Of a stretch of DNA of 14,921 bases, positions 13,437-14,921 are shown piece by piece. Made by a program: the position numbers and the translations under genes. Source of the DNA: Bacillota bacterium (GTDB lineage Bacteria > Bacillota > Clostridia > Lachnospirales > Lachnospiraceae); NCBI GenBank assembly GCA_023409835.1, contig JAEYQV010000075.1, positions 1-14,921 of the forward strand, written 5' to 3'. Every line of letters begins with the position of its first letter. The first letter of the stretch is position 1. The notes below the pieces were generated by a model that worked only from the letters and a program-made list of their open reading frames with translations, was not told where the DNA came from and ran no database searches.

Positions 13437-14366
13437 CTATGCTATAAACAGTAAACCGATATTCCGTATGATTCCTGTCTTAAGATAGCCGTATTTCAGA
13501 AGGATTACTCTCCTCTTTAGATAGCCCATGTGCTTAAGCTCTGCAAAGCGTTGAAGCTTTCGATAGCTGTCCTCTGATAGCATATCCCGGTAAAGATTCA
13601 GGAATTCCTCAGCCTGATTTACCAGGGCAAGGATCGCCTCCTTCTGTCTCTTCGGAGAGGTAAGCCGGTTCTTTATATAGGAAAGGAAATTGCGGTTACC
13701 GACCACGTTGGAGCCGTGCTGGCGGTATAGCAGTGTCTGCTCCGGCAGGAATCCGATTTTGCCGCAGGCAGCGGCAATCAATGCAATCCACCAGTCATGG
13801 TATCTCGCCCGGTTGGGAAGCTTCCTGCTTTTTAATATTTTACGGAGAGCAGCATTGATCATGACAGTACAACCAATCAGCTTATTTTCCATAAGGATAT
13901 GGGGCAGATCCGTCTTCTTAGGATCTAATTTACCTGCTTTGAAGAAGGAGGGGCGTAGCTCCTGCAGCTGTACATCCACTACAACGGCATCGGTGAAAAC
14001 GGCAATCGGTTTATCCTTGCCGAGCTGAGCCTCCATCAGCTGCAGCCTCTTTAAGGTATCTGCAATTTTATTCGGCTTCCATACATCGTCCTGATCGCAG
14101 AACATGATATAATCTGCGGTTGTATTGCATAAGCCCTGAAGGAAATTTAAGGTATAGCCCATATTCACATCATTTTGGTAGACGTGAATCTGTTCCGGAT
14201 ATTTTTCGGCATATATCTTGAGGATATCCATTGTGGTATCAGAGGAACAGTCATCGTGGATATATAGATCGATATCCTGATATGAGGAAGCCAGAATGGA
14301 TGTAATCTGTTCCCCGACGAATTTCTCTCCATTATAAGTTGACATCACGATTGATACTCTGCTCAT
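13437..14366 (-). CDS. Glycosyltransferase family 2, rhamnosyltransferase-like
   Basis: 309 residues, GT-A fold. The N-terminus VSIVMSTYNGEKFVGEQITS is the GT2 nucleotide-binding start; DDCSSDTT (38-45) and the DxD-containing CDQDDVW (90-96) bind UDP/dTDP-sugar and metal. A later YHDWW and YRQHGSNVVG (about residues 192-223) match GT2 enzymes that build rhamnose-containing wall or surface polysaccharides. No transmembrane segment is obvious, although the C-terminal end (ILLKYGYLKTGIIRNIGLLFIA) could associate with membrane. The ATG follows AAGGAG by 5 bases. It lies 99 bases after the preceding glycosyltransferase gene in the same direction and is probably in its operon. Exact donor and acceptor are unknown. 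Confidence 0.88.
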   Translation of the reverse strand: MSRVSIVMSTYNGEKFVGEQITSILASSYQDIDLYIHDDCSSDTTMDILKIYAEKYPEQIHVYQNDVNMGYTLNFLQGLCNTTADYIMFCDQDDVWKPNKIADTLKRLQLMEAQLGKDKPIAVFTDAVVVDVQLQELRPSFFKAGKLDPKKTDLPHILMENKLIGCTVMINAALRKILKSRKLPNRARYHDWWIALIAAACGKIGFLPEQTLLYRQHGSNVVGNRNFLSYIKNRLTSPKRQKEAILALVNQAEEFLNLYRDMLSEDSYRKLQRFAELKHMGYLKRRVILLKYGYLKTGIIRNIGLLFIA

Positions 14367-14465
14367 GCTTTCTCCTTAAGCTATCTGAAATGATTACTTA
14401 TTGCCAATTATCTGAAGCTTACAGTGATAATAGGTTTTAATATTTTTTACCTTATTTCTATAATT

Positions 14466-14921
14466 TTATTTGGTTTCTTTTCTGTTCCAGTAGCCTTTAT
14501 TCATACTGAAGCGGACAACCAGACTGTCCGGTAATTTCCGATAATTGACTCCCATCAGATACCCCAGATACTTAAAGCCGGAATTCATGATGAGGTCGGG
14601 AATTAACAGGAATTTCTTATGTTCAATCAGGTATTTCATGGTCTGCTTCACCAGCTTGATACCTTCGGATTCTGATTTGACACTGCTGAAGTATTCTTCA
14701 TACTCCTTGTGCGAGACCCCCAGATCGAAGTTTCTGGTAAACTGTTGAAGATAAGAGTACTGATGGGAATGAAGCACCCTGGCTTCTGCTGCATAAGCAA
14801 TCCGATAACCGGCTCCGATGATGCCGAAGGCCATAATCATATCCTCATTAAATATTGTTCTATCCACAAAGCCCCCCAGCTTCTGGTAGGTCTTATTCCG
14901 ATAAGTTGCACAGACATTGGA
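14466..14921 (-). CDS. Glycosyltransferase family 2, C-terminal part (5' end outside window)
   Basis: 151 residues are visible before the stop and the frame is open to the right edge, so the N-terminal catalytic start is missing. It begins within SNVCATYRNKTYQKLGGFVD, followed by NEDMIMAF and VLHSHQYSYLQQFTRNFDLG. The GGF...NEDM motif supplies the catalytic-base and acceptor-site region of GT2 enzymes, and HSHxYSxxQQFxRNFD is typical of rhamnosyltransferases of surface polysaccharide clusters. A GTG at 14867 can be read as a start but lies inside the conserved GGFVD motif, so it is internal. It precedes the other GT2 gene by 99 bases; the intergenic sequence is AT-rich without a convincing promoter. 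Confidence 0.85.
   Translation of the reverse strand, partial: SNVCATYRNKTYQKLGGFVDRTIFNEDMIMAFGIIGAGYRIAYAAEARVLHSHQYSYLQQFTRNFDLGVSHKEYEEYFSSVKSESEGIKLVKQTMKYLIEHKKFLLIPDLIMNSGFKYLGYLMGVNYRKLPDSLVVRFSMNKGYWNRKETK

Noticed and set aside
14466..14867. A complete 133-residue protein with GTG start at the right edge
   Set aside because: The frame continues open to the window end and the upstream residues complete a conserved GT2 motif, so the GTG is an internal Val.

Overview
The window looks like chromosome from a Gram-positive anaerobe of the Clostridia, most likely a Lachnospiraceae-type bacterium. This rests on protein family content and gene style, not on a marker gene. Support comes from strong AAGGAG/GGAGG ribosome sites, sigma-A promoters with 17-base spacers, a fused 2-hydroxyacyl-CoA dehydratase activase of the clostridial type, an Lsa/CplR-like ABC-F protein and rhamnan-type glycosyltransferases. 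Almost everything is on the minus strand; the one convincing plus-strand gene is a 41-residue Lys-rich protein missed by length cut-offs. I see no transposon, phage, CRISPR array, rRNA or tRNA.

Layout, left to right: (1) 1-2882, most of a giant activase/dehydratase-related protein running off the left edge, with two palindromes upstream. (2) 3126-5644, a three-gene operon read right to left: a free-standing cobalamin-binding sensor-like protein, a LolC/FtsX-type permease overlapping it by ATGA, and a LolD-type ATPase. It has its own promoter, an operator-like inverted repeat and an unusual branched terminator. (3) 5872-7410, a secreted GH18 chitinase with an FN3 module. (4) 7690-7815, the small plus-strand protein, divergent from the chitinase. 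(5) 7962-8567, a YihX-like HAD phosphatase. (6) 8730-10382, an antibiotic-resistance-type ABC-F ATPase with a 285-nt leader carrying a short upstream ORF, a candidate antiterminator and an intrinsic terminator. (7) 10710-11444, a lytic transglycosylase lacking a signal peptide. (8) 11600-13193, ilvN-ilvC of branched-chain amino acid synthesis. (9) 13437-14921, two GT2 glycosyltransferases, probably the edge of a cell-wall or surface polysaccharide cluster.

Most units are independently promoted housekeeping or accessory genes. The two places most worth attention are the B12-sensor/ABC-exporter operon, where a corrinoid-binding module without any DNA-binding domain is translationally coupled to a transporter, and the ABC-F leader, which has the parts of a ribosome-sensing transcription attenuator. 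Functional statements are from reading motifs and family knowledge; no database search was run.
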